Source: Reyranella sp. (GTDB lineage Bacteria > Pseudomonadota > Alphaproteobacteria > Reyranellales > Reyranellaceae). Taken from it: a stretch of DNA of 64,000 bases. Shown here piece after piece: positions 48,517-56,448 of the stretch. Each line of letters starts with the position of its first letter. The stretch's first letter is position 1. Location: positions 1 to 64,000 of the forward strand of contig NZ_JAUSBN010000024.1 of the NCBI RefSeq assembly GCF_030651995.1, given 5' to 3'. The translations under genes were made by a program, and so were the position numbers. The notes beneath the pieces were generated by a model. That model was not told the DNA's origin. It searched no databases and saw only the letters and a list, made by a program, of their open reading frames with translations.

Positions 48517-49151
48517 CGCAAGGTGGCGCCGGACTCTTCATCACGCTGGAGGGCGGAGAAGGGGCCGGCAAGTCGACACAGGTCATCCGCCTCAAGGACT
48601 GGATCGAGAAGCGCGGCCACAGGTGCATCGCCACGCGCGAACCGGGCGGCGCGCCGGGTGCCGAGATGGTTCGCAAGCTGCTGGTCGAGGGCCCTGCCGA
48701 ACGCTGGGATGGCGTCACCGAGGCGCTCCTGCATTTCGCGGCGCGTCGCGAGCATCTGCGCAGCACGGTGCTGCCCGCCATCCGGAGCGGCACCTGGGTC
48801 GTCTCCGATCGCTTCGCCGACTCCACCATGGCCTACCAGGGTTACGGGCACGGCGCAGACCGCGCCATGCTCGGTACACTCTACGAGATCGCCGTGGGCG
48901 ACTTCCGGCCGAATCTCACGCTCATCCTCGATCTGCCGGTCGAGGCCGGCCTGAAGCGCGCGGCGGCGCGCCGGGGCACGGAGACGCGCTACGAGTCCCT
49001 GCCGGTCGATTTTCACGAGCGCGTCCGCGCTGGCTTCCTCGACATCGCCGCGGCCGATCCCACTCGCTGCGCCGTGATCGATGCCACCGCCGGCATCGAC
49101 GAGATCGCCCACGCGATTGCCGCCGCGGTGACCGCGCGTCTGGAAGCCTGA
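48513..49151 (+). CDS. tmk: Thymidylate kinase
   Basis: 212 residues, GTG start overlapping the previous stop (GTGA). P-loop EGGEGAGKSTQ is near residue 13, then REPGGAPGAE, and DRFADSTMAYQGYG with the DR motif. It phosphorylates dTMP to dTDP. Order with holB, metG and tatD is the standard alphaproteobacterial one. Confidence 0.96.
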   Translation: MTQGGAGLFITLEGGEGAGKSTQVIRLKDWIEKRGHRCIATREPGGAPGAEMVRKLLVEGPAERWDGVTEALLHFAARREHLRSTVLPAIRSGTWVVSDRFADSTMAYQGYGHGADRAMLGTLYEIAVGDFRPNLTLILDLPVEAGLKRAAARRGTETRYESLPVDFHERVRAGFLDIAAADPTRCAVIDATAGIDEIAHAIAAAVTARLEA

Positions 49152-49154
49152 GCC

Positions 49155-50285
49155 GTGGCGCGCGGCAAGACACCGTCAGATCCGGCCGAGCTCGAGAAGC
49201 TCGAATGGCCCTACGGCTGGCCGCCGCCCTGGCGCAACGACCGGCTGGTCGGTCATCAGCAGGCCGAACAGACAATGCTGGCGGCACAGCAGAGCGGCCG
49301 ACTGCATCACGCCTGGCTGCTGACCGGTCCGCGCGGCATCGGCAAGGCGACGCTGGCCTGGCGCTTCGCGCGCTTCCTGCTGGCAGGACAGGACCAGGGC
49401 GGATTGTTCGGCGGTGGCCCCGAATCGCTTGACGTACCGTCTGATACGCCGGGCCGGCACCTGGTCGATGCGCGGTCGCATCCCGACCTTTTTCACCTCC
49501 GCCGCTCGCTGAACCGCGACACCGGCCGCATGCGCGCCGAGATCGCCGTCGACGATGTGCGCGACCTCGGCGGCTTCATGCACATGACGCCGGCGATGGG
49601 CAAGGCGCGGGTCGCCATCGTCGATTCGGCCGACGAGATGAACCGAAACAGCGCCAATGCCGTGCTGAAGGTCCTCGAGGAGCCGCCGCCCAACGCCGTG
49701 CTGCTGATCGTGTCGCACGCGCCCGGCCGGCTGTTGCCGACCATCCGCTCGCGCTGCCGGCGACTGGCGCTGCAGCCGCTCGGCGAGGACACCGTCGTCA
49801 GGCTGCTCGGCGACTATGCGCCCGAGACGAAGGACGAGGAGAGAAGGGCGCTCGCCCGTCTCGCCGAGGGCAGCATCGGCCGCGCGCTCGAACTGGCGGG
49901 GGCGGGCAGCCTCGACCTCTATCGCGAGATGGTCGAGGTGCTGGCGACGCTGCCCGACCTCGACATGCCGCGGCTGCATGGATTCGCCGAACGCTTCGCC
50001 AAGCGCGGCGAGGAGGCGAATGCCGACTGGCGCGCTCTCAACTATCTCTTCGACGGCTGGCTGAAGGGCCTGATGCGGCAGGCGGCGCTCACCACGGAAG
50101 CTGCACCTGTCGTGCCGATGGAGAGCGGCCTGCGGGCCCGGCTGCTGTCGGCGGCCAGCCTGGAACGCTGGATGGCGGCCTCGGAGCACGTCGCGATGCT
50201 CTTTTCACGGGCCGATGCCGTCAATCTCGACCGCAAGCAAACCGTCATGGGCAGCTTCCTGGCACTGCAATCCGCGACGCGCTGA
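49155..50285 (+). CDS. holB: DNA polymerase III subunit delta'
   Basis: 376 residues, GTG start 3 nt after tmk. AAA+ clamp-loader fold with GPRGIGKATLAW (P-loop form), VAIVDSADEMNRNSANAVLK and the SRC motif in TIRSRCRRLAL. Delta' is the rigid stator of the sliding-clamp loader. The N-terminal ~30 residues are longer than in E. coli. It is the last gene before the 155-nt metG leader. Confidence 0.94.
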   Translation: MARGKTPSDPAELEKLEWPYGWPPPWRNDRLVGHQQAEQTMLAAQQSGRLHHAWLLTGPRGIGKATLAWRFARFLLAGQDQGGLFGGGPESLDVPSDTPGRHLVDARSHPDLFHLRRSLNRDTGRMRAEIAVDDVRDLGGFMHMTPAMGKARVAIVDSADEMNRNSANAVLKVLEEPPPNAVLLIVSHAPGRLLPTIRSRCRRLALQPLGEDTVVRLLGDYAPETKDEERRALARLAEGSIGRALELAGAGSLDLYREMVEVLATLPDLDMPRLHGFAERFAKRGEEANADWRALNYLFDGWLKGLMRQAALTTEAAPVVPMESGLRARLLSAASLERWMAASEHVAMLFSRADAVNLDRKQTVMGSFLALQSATR

Positions 50286-50352
50286 GCGCGTGCCTTGATC
50301 GACAAAGGGAGCCATGAGAAAAGACCACCTATGTTGCCCCGGTCCGACATCG

Positions 50353-50418
50353 GAGACTCTCTGCCCTGCGAACGAATGCGGGGCTGAACGCGCTTGAGTC
50401 TCGTGCCCCGGAAGGGGC
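50353..50418 (+). ncRNA. Structured 5' leader upstream of metG (candidate cis-regulatory RNA)
   Basis: In the 155-nt gap before metG three stems stack: outer GAGACTC/GAGTCTC (50353-50359 with 50396-50402, perfect 7 bp), enclosing a 7-bp hairpin (50363-50369 with 50378-50384, one G-U), then a 5-bp GC hairpin closed by a GGAA tetraloop (50405-50418). The last stem ends 22 nt before the ATG. It does not match a riboswitch class I know. Confidence 0.4.
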
Positions 50419-50440
50419 GGCCGTTCGGAGTTCAGTCATC

Positions 50441-52048
50441 ATGTCGGGCAAAAGCACCTATTACGTCACCACGCCGATCTACTACGTCAACGACGTGCCC
50501 CATATCGGGCATGCCTACACGACGCTCGCCTGCGATGTGCTGGCACGCTTCAAGCGCCTCGACGGCTACGACGTGCATTTTCTGACCGGCACCGACGAGC
50601 ACGGCCAGAAGATCGAGACGGCTGCCGCCGCCGCCGGCCTGCCGCCAAAGGCCTTCACCGACAAGGTGAGCCAGTCGTTCCGCGACCTGATCGGGGTGAT
50701 GAACTACAGCCCCGATAACTTCATCCGCACGACCGAGCCGCGCCATTACGCGGCCTGCCAGGCCCTGTGGGAGAAGCTGGTCGCGGCGGGCGACATCTAT
50801 GAAGGCAAGTATGCCGGCTGGTACTCCGTGCGCGACGAAACCTATTTCGTCGAGGGCGAGACCGAGGTCGGCCCCGACAACAAGCGCCGGGCCACCTCGA
50901 CCGGGGCCGAGGTGCAGTGGGTCGAGGAGCCGTCCTATTTTTTCAGGCTCTCGGCCTGGGCCGACAGGCTGCTCGAATACTACGAGAAGAATCCCGCGTT
51001 CATCGGCCCGGACAGCCGCCGCAACGAAGTGATGAGCTTCGTGAAAGGTGGCCTGCAGGACCTGTCGGTCTCGCGCACCAGCTTCTCCTGGGGCATCCCG
51101 GTACCCGGTGATTCCAAGCACATCATGTACGTGTGGCTGGACGCACTCACCAACTACATCACCGAGTGCGGCTACCCGGACCAGACCAATCCGCTATGGA
51201 AATACTGGCCGGCCAACCTGCACATGGTCGGCAAGGACATCATCCGCTTCCACTGCGTGTTCTGGCCGGCCTTCCTGATGGCGGCGAGCCTGCCGCCGCC
51301 GCAAAGGGTCTTCGCGCACGGCTGGTGGACCAACGAGGGCCAGAAGATCTCGAAGTCTCTGGGCAACGTGATCGACCCGGTCGACCTGGTGAAGACCTAT
51401 GGGCTCGACCAGGTGCGATACTTCCTGCTGCGCGAAGTGCCGTTCGGCAACGACGGCGACTTCCAGCGCCGCGCCCTGGTCGGCCGCATGAACGCCGACC
51501 TCGCCAACGCTTACGGCAATCTCTGCCAGCGCGTCCTGTCGATCGTCGCCAAGAATTGCGGCGAGAAGGTTCCGCCGCGGGGCGAACTGATCGAGGCCGA
51601 CACCGCTTTGCTCGACCGTGCGCGTGGCCTGCTGTCCGTCGTGCGCGCAGAACTCGACGAGCAGGCCTTCCACAAGGCGCTGACGGCCCTCTGGGAAGTG
51701 ATCGCCGACGCCAACCGCTACGTCGATGCGCAGGCGCCCTGGGCACTGGCCAAGACCGACCCGGTGCGGCGCGACGCGGTCCTGTGGGTGCTGGCCGAGA
51801 CGATCCGGCGGGTCACCCTGCTGGTGCAGCCGTTCATGCCCGACTCGACGGCGAAGATCCTCGACCAGCTCGCGGTGGCGCCCGGGAAGCGCGTTTACGC
51901 CGCCTTTGACGAGGAACTGGTCTCCGGTACGGCGCTGCCGCCGCCGCAGGGCGTGTTCCCGCGCTTCATCGAGCCAGCGACTGCCGCTGCGCCGGCCAAG
52001 CCGCCAAAGCAGCCCAAGGCCGCGAAGCAGCCGAAGGCCGTCGGCTGA
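50441..52048 (+). CDS. metG: Methionyl-tRNA synthetase
   Basis: 535 residues. Class I synthetase with the HIGH-type motif in NDVPHIGHAYTTL (residues about 18-30) and the KMSKS loop as GQKISKSLGN. The zinc-finger cysteines of the longer MetG form are absent, and there is no C-terminal tRNA-binding dimerisation domain; instead it ends with a Lys/Pro/Ala tail. Charges tRNA-Met. It is preceded by a structured leader and followed 1 nt later by tatD. Confidence 0.96.
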   Translation: MSGKSTYYVTTPIYYVNDVPHIGHAYTTLACDVLARFKRLDGYDVHFLTGTDEHGQKIETAAAAAGLPPKAFTDKVSQSFRDLIGVMNYSPDNFIRTTEPRHYAACQALWEKLVAAGDIYEGKYAGWYSVRDETYFVEGETEVGPDNKRRATSTGAEVQWVEEPSYFFRLSAWADRLLEYYEKNPAFIGPDSRRNEVMSFVKGGLQDLSVSRTSFSWGIPVPGDSKHIMYVWLDALTNYITECGYPDQTNPLWKYWPANLHMVGKDIIRFHCVFWPAFLMAASLPPPQRVFAHGWWTNEGQKISKSLGNVIDPVDLVKTYGLDQVRYFLLREVPFGNDGDFQRRALVGRMNADLANAYGNLCQRVLSIVAKNCGEKVPPRGELIEADTALLDRARGLLSVVRAELDEQAFHKALTALWEVIADANRYVDAQAPWALAKTDPVRRDAVLWVLAETIRRVTLLVQPFMPDSTAKILDQLAVAPGKRVYAAFDEELVSGTALPPPQGVFPRFIEPATAAAPAKPPKQPKAAKQPKAVG

Positions 52049-52049
52049 C

Positions 52050-52838
52050 ATGCTGATCGACAGCCACTGCCATCTCGACTTTCCGGAGCTGACGAGCGAC
52101 GAGTCGGGCGTGCTGGCGCGTGCCCGGACGGCGGGCGTCGCCGGCATGCTGACAATCGGCACGCGGCTGGACCAGTTCGAAAGGGTGAGGGCGATCGCCG
52201 AGCGCCACGACAATGTCTGGTGCTCGGTCGGTGTCCATCCGCACGAGGCCAAGGAGGAGGGGCAACGCACCCCCGACCGGTTGATCGAGGCGGCGCGCCA
52301 TCCCAAGGTCGTCGGCATCGGCGAGACCGGTCTCGACTTCTACTACGAGCACAGTCCGCGCGCTGAACAGGCCGAGAGCTTTCGCGCCCATATCGCCGCG
52401 TCCCGGCAGACCGGCCTGCCGCTGATCGTGCATACGCGCAGTGCCGATGCCGAGACCGGCGACATGCTGGAAGAGGAGCACGGGAAGGGCGCCTTCCCCG
52501 GCCTGATCCACTGTTTCAGCTCGGGCCGCTCGGTGGCCGAACGCGCCCTGGCGCTCGGCCTCTACATTTCGATCTCGGGGATTGTGACCTTCAAGGCGGC
52601 CGAGGAGCTGCGCGCCATCGTGCGCGACGTCCCGCTCGACCGGCTCCTGGTCGAAACCGACGCGCCCTACCTCGCGCCCATTCCCAAGCGCGGCAAGACC
52701 AACGAACCCGCCTTCGTCGCCCATACCGCGGCCAAGGTGGCGGAGCTCAAGGGCGTGACCATCGCCGAGCTGGAGGCCGCGACGACCGACAATTTCTTCC
52801 GGCTGTTCACCAAGGCGGAGCGCTCGCGGTGCGCGTGA
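52050..52838 (+). CDS. tatD: TatD-family metal-dependent deoxyribonuclease
   Basis: 262 residues, ATG 1 nt after the metG stop. A TIM-barrel amidohydrolase-like fold with metal ligands in LIDSHCHLDF (HxH), GIGETGLDFYY, LIVHTRSAD, LIHCFSS and LLVETDAPYLAP. TatD enzymes are 3'-5' DNA exonucleases with quality-control roles. It overlaps the following metallo-beta-lactamase gene by 10 nt. Confidence 0.94.
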   Translation: MLIDSHCHLDFPELTSDESGVLARARTAGVAGMLTIGTRLDQFERVRAIAERHDNVWCSVGVHPHEAKEEGQRTPDRLIEAARHPKVVGIGETGLDFYYEHSPRAEQAESFRAHIAASRQTGLPLIVHTRSADAETGDMLEEEHGKGAFPGLIHCFSSGRSVAERALALGLYISISGIVTFKAAEELRAIVRDVPLDRLLVETDAPYLAPIPKRGKTNEPAFVAHTAAKVAELKGVTIAELEAATTDNFFRLFTKAERSRCA

Positions 52839-53599
52839 CCATCCTGGGCTGCGGCACCTCGGCGGGCGTTCCCCGGGTGGGCGGACCGGGCGGGAAGGGC
52901 GAGTGGGGGGCGGCCAACCCATCAGATCCACGCAACCGCCGCACCCGCTGCTCCATCCTGGTGCAGGACCAGGGCAAGACCCTGCTGATCGACACCTCGC
53001 CCGATGTCCGCAGCCAGCTCCTGGCCGCCGAGGTCGAGCGGATCGACGCGGTGATATGGACCCACGACCATGCCGACCAATGCCATGGGATCGACGATCT
53101 GCGCCCCTTCGCCCTCCGCCAGGGCGAGATCGAATCGTGGTCGGACGAGCGGACCTACGGCGTCTTGAGCCGGCGCTTCGGCTACTGCTTCCAAGCGGAG
53201 GGAGGCGGCTTCTACAATCCGATCTACCGGCACACGGTGATCTCCGGCCCCTTTCAGGCCGCCGGCCTGCCGGTCGTGCCGTTCTTGCAGGATCATGGGA
53301 CCATCCCCTCTCTGGGCTTCCGCTTCGGCGCCGTCGGCTACGCAAACGACGTCGTCATGCTGCCGGAGGACTCTCTGAAGGCGCTCGAGGGCGTGGAGGT
53401 GCTGATTGTCGACGCGATGCGCTACCGGCCGCATCCCACACACGCCCATCTCGACCGCGCCCTGGAATGGATCGACCGGCTGAAGCCCCGGCGCGCATTC
53501 TTGACCAACCTGCATGTCGATATGGACTATGCCGAAGTCGAGCGGACGACGCCGTCCCATGTGACGCCTTGCCATGACGGTCTTCAAATCGACCTCTAG
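52829..53599 (+). CDS. MBL-fold hydrolase, PhnP-like
   Basis: 256 residues, GTG start within the end of tatD. Opens VTILGCGTSAGVPRVGG as in PhnP-type phosphodiesterases. The metal motif is THDHADQCHGIDDL (HxHxDxxxH), with later ligands in QDHGTIPSLGF, LIVDAMRY and NLHVDMDY. Substrate is probably a cyclic or diester phosphate. In alphaproteobacteria this gene usually follows tatD, as here. Confidence 0.9.
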   Translation: MRVTILGCGTSAGVPRVGGPGGKGEWGAANPSDPRNRRTRCSILVQDQGKTLLIDTSPDVRSQLLAAEVERIDAVIWTHDHADQCHGIDDLRPFALRQGEIESWSDERTYGVLSRRFGYCFQAEGGGFYNPIYRHTVISGPFQAAGLPVVPFLQDHGTIPSLGFRFGAVGYANDVVMLPEDSLKALEGVEVLIVDAMRYRPHPTHAHLDRALEWIDRLKPRRAFLTNLHVDMDYAEVERTTPSHVTPCHDGLQIDL

Positions 53600-53608
53600 G
53601 GTGAATAA

Positions 53609-54346
53609 TTGTTTTATTCCAGATGGATATCGGAAATATCTCACCTGACGTGCGAGCGTAAACGAAAGGCGTCCGGACGTCGGATGTTCCTGTCGGGCTC
53701 GGCGGCGGCCGCTTTCGTGCCTTTCGCGGCGCCGCTCCACGCCCAGACCGCCAACCGGCTGGACCCCGGTGGACTGACGTTTCGCGATTTCGGCACGCCC
53801 GACAACGGCTCCAGTTTCACCCGCGGCGAACAGAGCATCGGTGGCGGCACAACTCAGAAGTTCACCCGTGTCCTTGGCATCGATCCGGCCACCCAGGCCG
53901 TCCGGCTGCGCTTCGAGTCGATCAAGATCGAGCTGCTGCTGCCCATGGGCTGGCAGGCCAGCGAGGATGGGGAGCGGGCCGTCGCCTATACATTCGACAA
54001 GCGCATCCGGCTGATCGTCTGGCGGGTCGATTTCACCTTCGAGGGAGTCAAGGACGCCGAGCATTACGCCGCCACCAAGGCCGGCTCCATCAAGGCGCGG
54101 CGCCCGGGCGTCCAGGCCCAGGCCCGCAAGCTCCGCGATGGCAGCTTCGTGATCGTCTACGAGAACGTGCCGAAGGGGCCTTCCGACAGCAGTGGCCCGC
54201 GGACTGTGTTCGATCTGGTCATTCCTGACCCCAGGAACCCAAAAGTCGGCGTTCTGGTCACGCTTGGGATGCCGACCGCCGAGGCGGGCCGCGGCCTCCA
54301 GCTCCTAGCATTGATAACCGAGAATATGCGGATCGACTGGCAGTAG
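53609..54346 (+). CDS. Exported protein of unknown function, possible Tat substrate
   Basis: 245 residues from TTG 53609, which follows AGGGTG; ATG 53684 would give 220. The longer form contains GRRMFLSGSAAAAF, which resembles a twin-arginine signal, with cleavage near LHA-QT. The shorter start would remove the arginine pair, so TTG is preferred. The mature part has beta-rich segments (AVRLRFESIKIELLLPMGWQ and AYTFDKRIRLIVWRVDFTFE) with no known motif. It is co-directional with the tatD/MBL genes and upstream of mazG. Confidence 0.65.
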   Translation: MFYSRWISEISHLTCERKRKASGRRMFLSGSAAAAFVPFAAPLHAQTANRLDPGGLTFRDFGTPDNGSSFTRGEQSIGGGTTQKFTRVLGIDPATQAVRLRFESIKIELLLPMGWQASEDGERAVAYTFDKRIRLIVWRVDFTFEGVKDAEHYAATKAGSIKARRPGVQAQARKLRDGSFVIVYENVPKGPSDSSGPRTVFDLVIPDPRNPKVGVLVTLGMPTAEAGRGLQLLALITENMRIDWQ

Positions 54347-54353
54347 GTTGATA

Positions 54354-54381
54354 TTGAAATCATATCTATATTTGTCATAAT
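54354..54381 (+). promoter_or_regulatory. Probable mazG promoter in AT-rich segment
   Basis: TTGAAA (54354-54359) and CATAAT (54376-54381) are 16 nt apart within the AT-rich stretch 54346-54405, a sharp contrast to the GC-rich surroundings. The mazG GTG lies 24 nt downstream of the -10 box. Confidence 0.5.
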
Positions 54382-54405
54382 ATATATTATACGATAATTG
54401 AGATT

Positions 54406-55248
54406 GTGTTTGACCGCATGACTTCAGGCAAGCCCACCCCGGATTCCCTGCCCAAGGAACCGCTCCCGCGGCTGCTGGCCGTCATGGCCTGGCTGCGGGA
54501 CCGCCAGCATGGCTGCCCGTGGGACATCGACCAGACCTTCCGCACCATCGCGCCATACACGATCGAGGAAGCCTACGAGGTCGCCGACGCCATCGAGCGC
54601 GACGACATGCCGGCGCTCAAGGAAGAACTCGGCGACCTCCTGCTGCAGGTCGTCTATCACAGCCAGATCGCCAGCGAGGCCAAGGCCTTTGCCTTCGACG
54701 ACGTGGCCGCCGCCATCGCCGACAAGATGGTCGACCGTCATCCGCACGTATTCGGCGATCTAGACATCAAGACCGCCGATGCACAGACCGTCTCCTGGGA
54801 AGCTCGCAAGGCCGCCGAACGCGCGGCAAAGGCCACCACGGAAGGCGCGACGGGCGCCCTCGACGGGGTGGCGCGCGCCCTTCCCGCCCTGATGCGCGCC
54901 GAGAAGATCCAGAAGCGGGCGGCCCGGGTCGGCTTCGATTGGGCCACGATCGGTCCGGTCATCGACAAGATCGAGGAGGAGCTGAAAGAGCTGCGGGTCG
55001 AGCTCGGGGCCGGCAAGGTCGAGCAGGCCAAGGTCGCCGACGAACTCGGCGATGTCCTGTTCGCCGTCGCCAACCTCGCCCGCCACTGCAAGGTCGACCC
55101 TGAGGTGGCGCTGCGCGCGACCAACGACAAGTTCGAGAAGCGCTTCCGCCACATCGAGCGCCGCCTGGCCGAGACCGGCCGCAAGCCGTCCGACGCCAGC
55201 CTGGAGGAAATGGAAACCCTCTGGCAGGAGGCCAAGGGGCAGGTGTGA
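54406..55248 (+). CDS. mazG: Nucleoside triphosphate pyrophosphohydrolase MazG
   Basis: 280 residues from GTG 54406 (ATG 54418 also possible). Two MazG domains: the first with CPWDIDQTFRTIAPYTIEEA and EELGDLLLQVVYH, the second with VADELGDVLFAVANLARH. The ELGD motifs hold the Mg2+ ligands. It hydrolyses (d)NTPs, clearing aberrant nucleotides and affecting (p)ppGpp stress responses. It lies near hflX and hfq, as in many alphaproteobacteria, but is convergent with them. Confidence 0.95.
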   Translation: MFDRMTSGKPTPDSLPKEPLPRLLAVMAWLRDRQHGCPWDIDQTFRTIAPYTIEEAYEVADAIERDDMPALKEELGDLLLQVVYHSQIASEAKAFAFDDVAAAIADKMVDRHPHVFGDLDIKTADAQTVSWEARKAAERAAKATTEGATGALDGVARALPALMRAEKIQKRAARVGFDWATIGPVIDKIEEELKELRVELGAGKVEQAKVADELGDVLFAVANLARHCKVDPEVALRATNDKFEKRFRHIERRLAETGRKPSDASLEEMETLWQEAKGQV

Positions 55249-55250
55249 GG

Positions 55251-56084
55251 TTACGGCCTCGGAGTCAGCAGCGGCATCCGGGAGGCTTCGAGCAGCGCCC
55301 TCGCCTCGTTCAGCGCCCCTTCGGTCGAAGCGGCGATCAGGCCGGCATTGTGCGGCTGAGCCGGCGTATAGGGCGCCGCGCCGAACTGAACGGCGCCGCC
55401 GCCCGCCTCGCGCAGCATCAAGGTGCCGGCAGCGTGGTCCCACGGCTTGGTCGTGCGGTAGAGGCTGAAATTCGCGCGGCCCGCGAGAATCTCGAGATAC
55501 TCGGCACCGGCGCAGCGCAAGGTCGTGATGTTGCCCAGTCGGGCGCGTTGCCCAGGGCTCAGCTGCTCGTCGAAGGATTTCGCGATCTTGTAGCCGACGA
55601 AGCCGTTCAACGGTTCCTGCGTCGGCTTGCCCTGGATGGGGGTTCCATCGAAGTTCACCCCACCGCCGCGCTGGGTGACGGCCAGTCGGTTGTTCGGTAC
55701 GTCGAGAATCCAGCCCGCGACGGCGGTCGCGTCCTGCACCAGGCAGATGATCATGGCGAAGCGGTCGCGGCCGGCGGCGAAGTTCGCGGTGCCGTCGAGT
55801 GGATCGACGATCCAGCAGGCCTCGCCCGGGCGGCCGATGAGATCGAGAAGGCTCGCATCCTTCTCGACGGCTTCCTCGCCCACGACTGGGACACCCGGCA
55901 GGATCCTGGCAAGGCCCGCCGCCAGCCGGTGCTCGGCCGCGACATCGGCCACGGTGACGATGTCGCCCGGCCGCTTCTGGCGGACATCATCCTTGGAGAG
56001 ATTGCGGAAACGCGGCAACAGCTCGGCTGCCGCCGTCTCGCGCATGAGTTCGGCGACCCGTTCCGAGCCGCCGGAGTCGAGCAT
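55251..56084 (-). CDS. Inositol-monophosphatase-family phosphatase
   Basis: 277 residues. Metal-binding motifs are VVGEEAVEK, WIVDPLDGTANF and the C-terminal KPWDHAAGTLMLREAGG, complete for the Li+-sensitive phosphatase superfamily. Substrates could be inositol phosphate, histidinol phosphate or 3'-phosphoadenosine phosphate; the sequence does not decide. It starts 5 nt after groES on the same strand, so it probably shares that promoter. It is convergent with mazG, 2 nt apart. Confidence 0.92.
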   Translation of the reverse strand: MLDSGGSERVAELMRETAAAELLPRFRNLSKDDVRQKRPGDIVTVADVAAEHRLAAGLARILPGVPVVGEEAVEKDASLLDLIGRPGEACWIVDPLDGTANFAAGRDRFAMIICLVQDATAVAGWILDVPNNRLAVTQRGGGVNFDGTPIQGKPTQEPLNGFVGYKIAKSFDEQLSPGQRARLGNITTLRCAGAEYLEILAGRANFSLYRTTKPWDHAAGTLMLREAGGGAVQFGAAPYTPAQPHNAGLIAASTEGALNEARALLEASRMPLLTPRP

Positions 56085-56089
56085 TGGCC

Positions 56090-56377
56090 TCAGCCGACGA
56101 CGCCGAAGAGGTCCTCTTCCTTCAGGATCACGTGATCCTCGCCGCCGAGCTTAACCTCGGTACCGGACCACTTGCCGTAAAGGACCGTGTCGCCGACCTT
56201 GACGCCGAGCTCCTGCAGGCGGCCGTCCTCGAGGCGGCGTCCCTTGCCGACCGCAACAACCTTGCCCTGCATCGGCTTTTCCTGGGCCGTGTCGGGAATG
56301 ATGAGTCCGCCCTTGGTGCGGGTCTCGGCGGCCACCGGCTTCAGCAGAATTCGATCGTGCAAGGGCTTGAAAGCCAT
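56090..56377 (-). CDS. groES: Co-chaperonin GroES, without adjacent groEL
   Basis: 95 residues, full Cpn10 length. Opens [13 protein letters not shown], followed by the mobile-loop region with [13 protein letters not shown], then VVAVGKGR and [18 protein letters not shown]. It caps GroEL during folding. groEL is not downstream: the next gene is a phosphatase of the inositol monophosphatase family. It therefore looks like a stand-alone copy. AAGGAAA precedes the ATG, and a strong promoter lies at 56409-56438. Confidence 0.96.
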   Translation of the reverse strand: MAFKPLHDRILLKPVAAETRTKGGLIIPDTAQEKPMQGKVVAVGKGRRLEDGRLQELGVKVGDTVLYGKWSGTEVKLGGEDHVILKEEDLFGVVG

Positions 56378-56408
56378 GGTGTTTCCTTCGTCCTGAGAAT
56401 GTTGGGCG

Positions 56409-56438
56409 CTTATAGGAAGGGCGCCCTCGGAGTGTCAA
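56409..56438 (-). promoter_or_regulatory. Promoter for groES
   Basis: On the minus strand a consensus TTGACA (56438-56433) and TATAAG (56414-56409) are 18 nt apart, ending about 31 nt before the groES ATG. There is no complete CIRCE element (only GACACTC beside the -35 box), so HrcA control is not supported. Confidence 0.65.
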
Positions 56439-56448
56439 CGCGGAGCTA

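Noticed and set aside
50286..50440. Known SAM riboswitch or T-box before metG
   Set aside because: The conserved cores of those classes were not found; kept only as an unclassified structured leader.
56425..56440. CIRCE (HrcA operator) near groES
   Set aside because: Only a GACACTC half-match exists and no inverted partner is found at the required 9-nt spacing.
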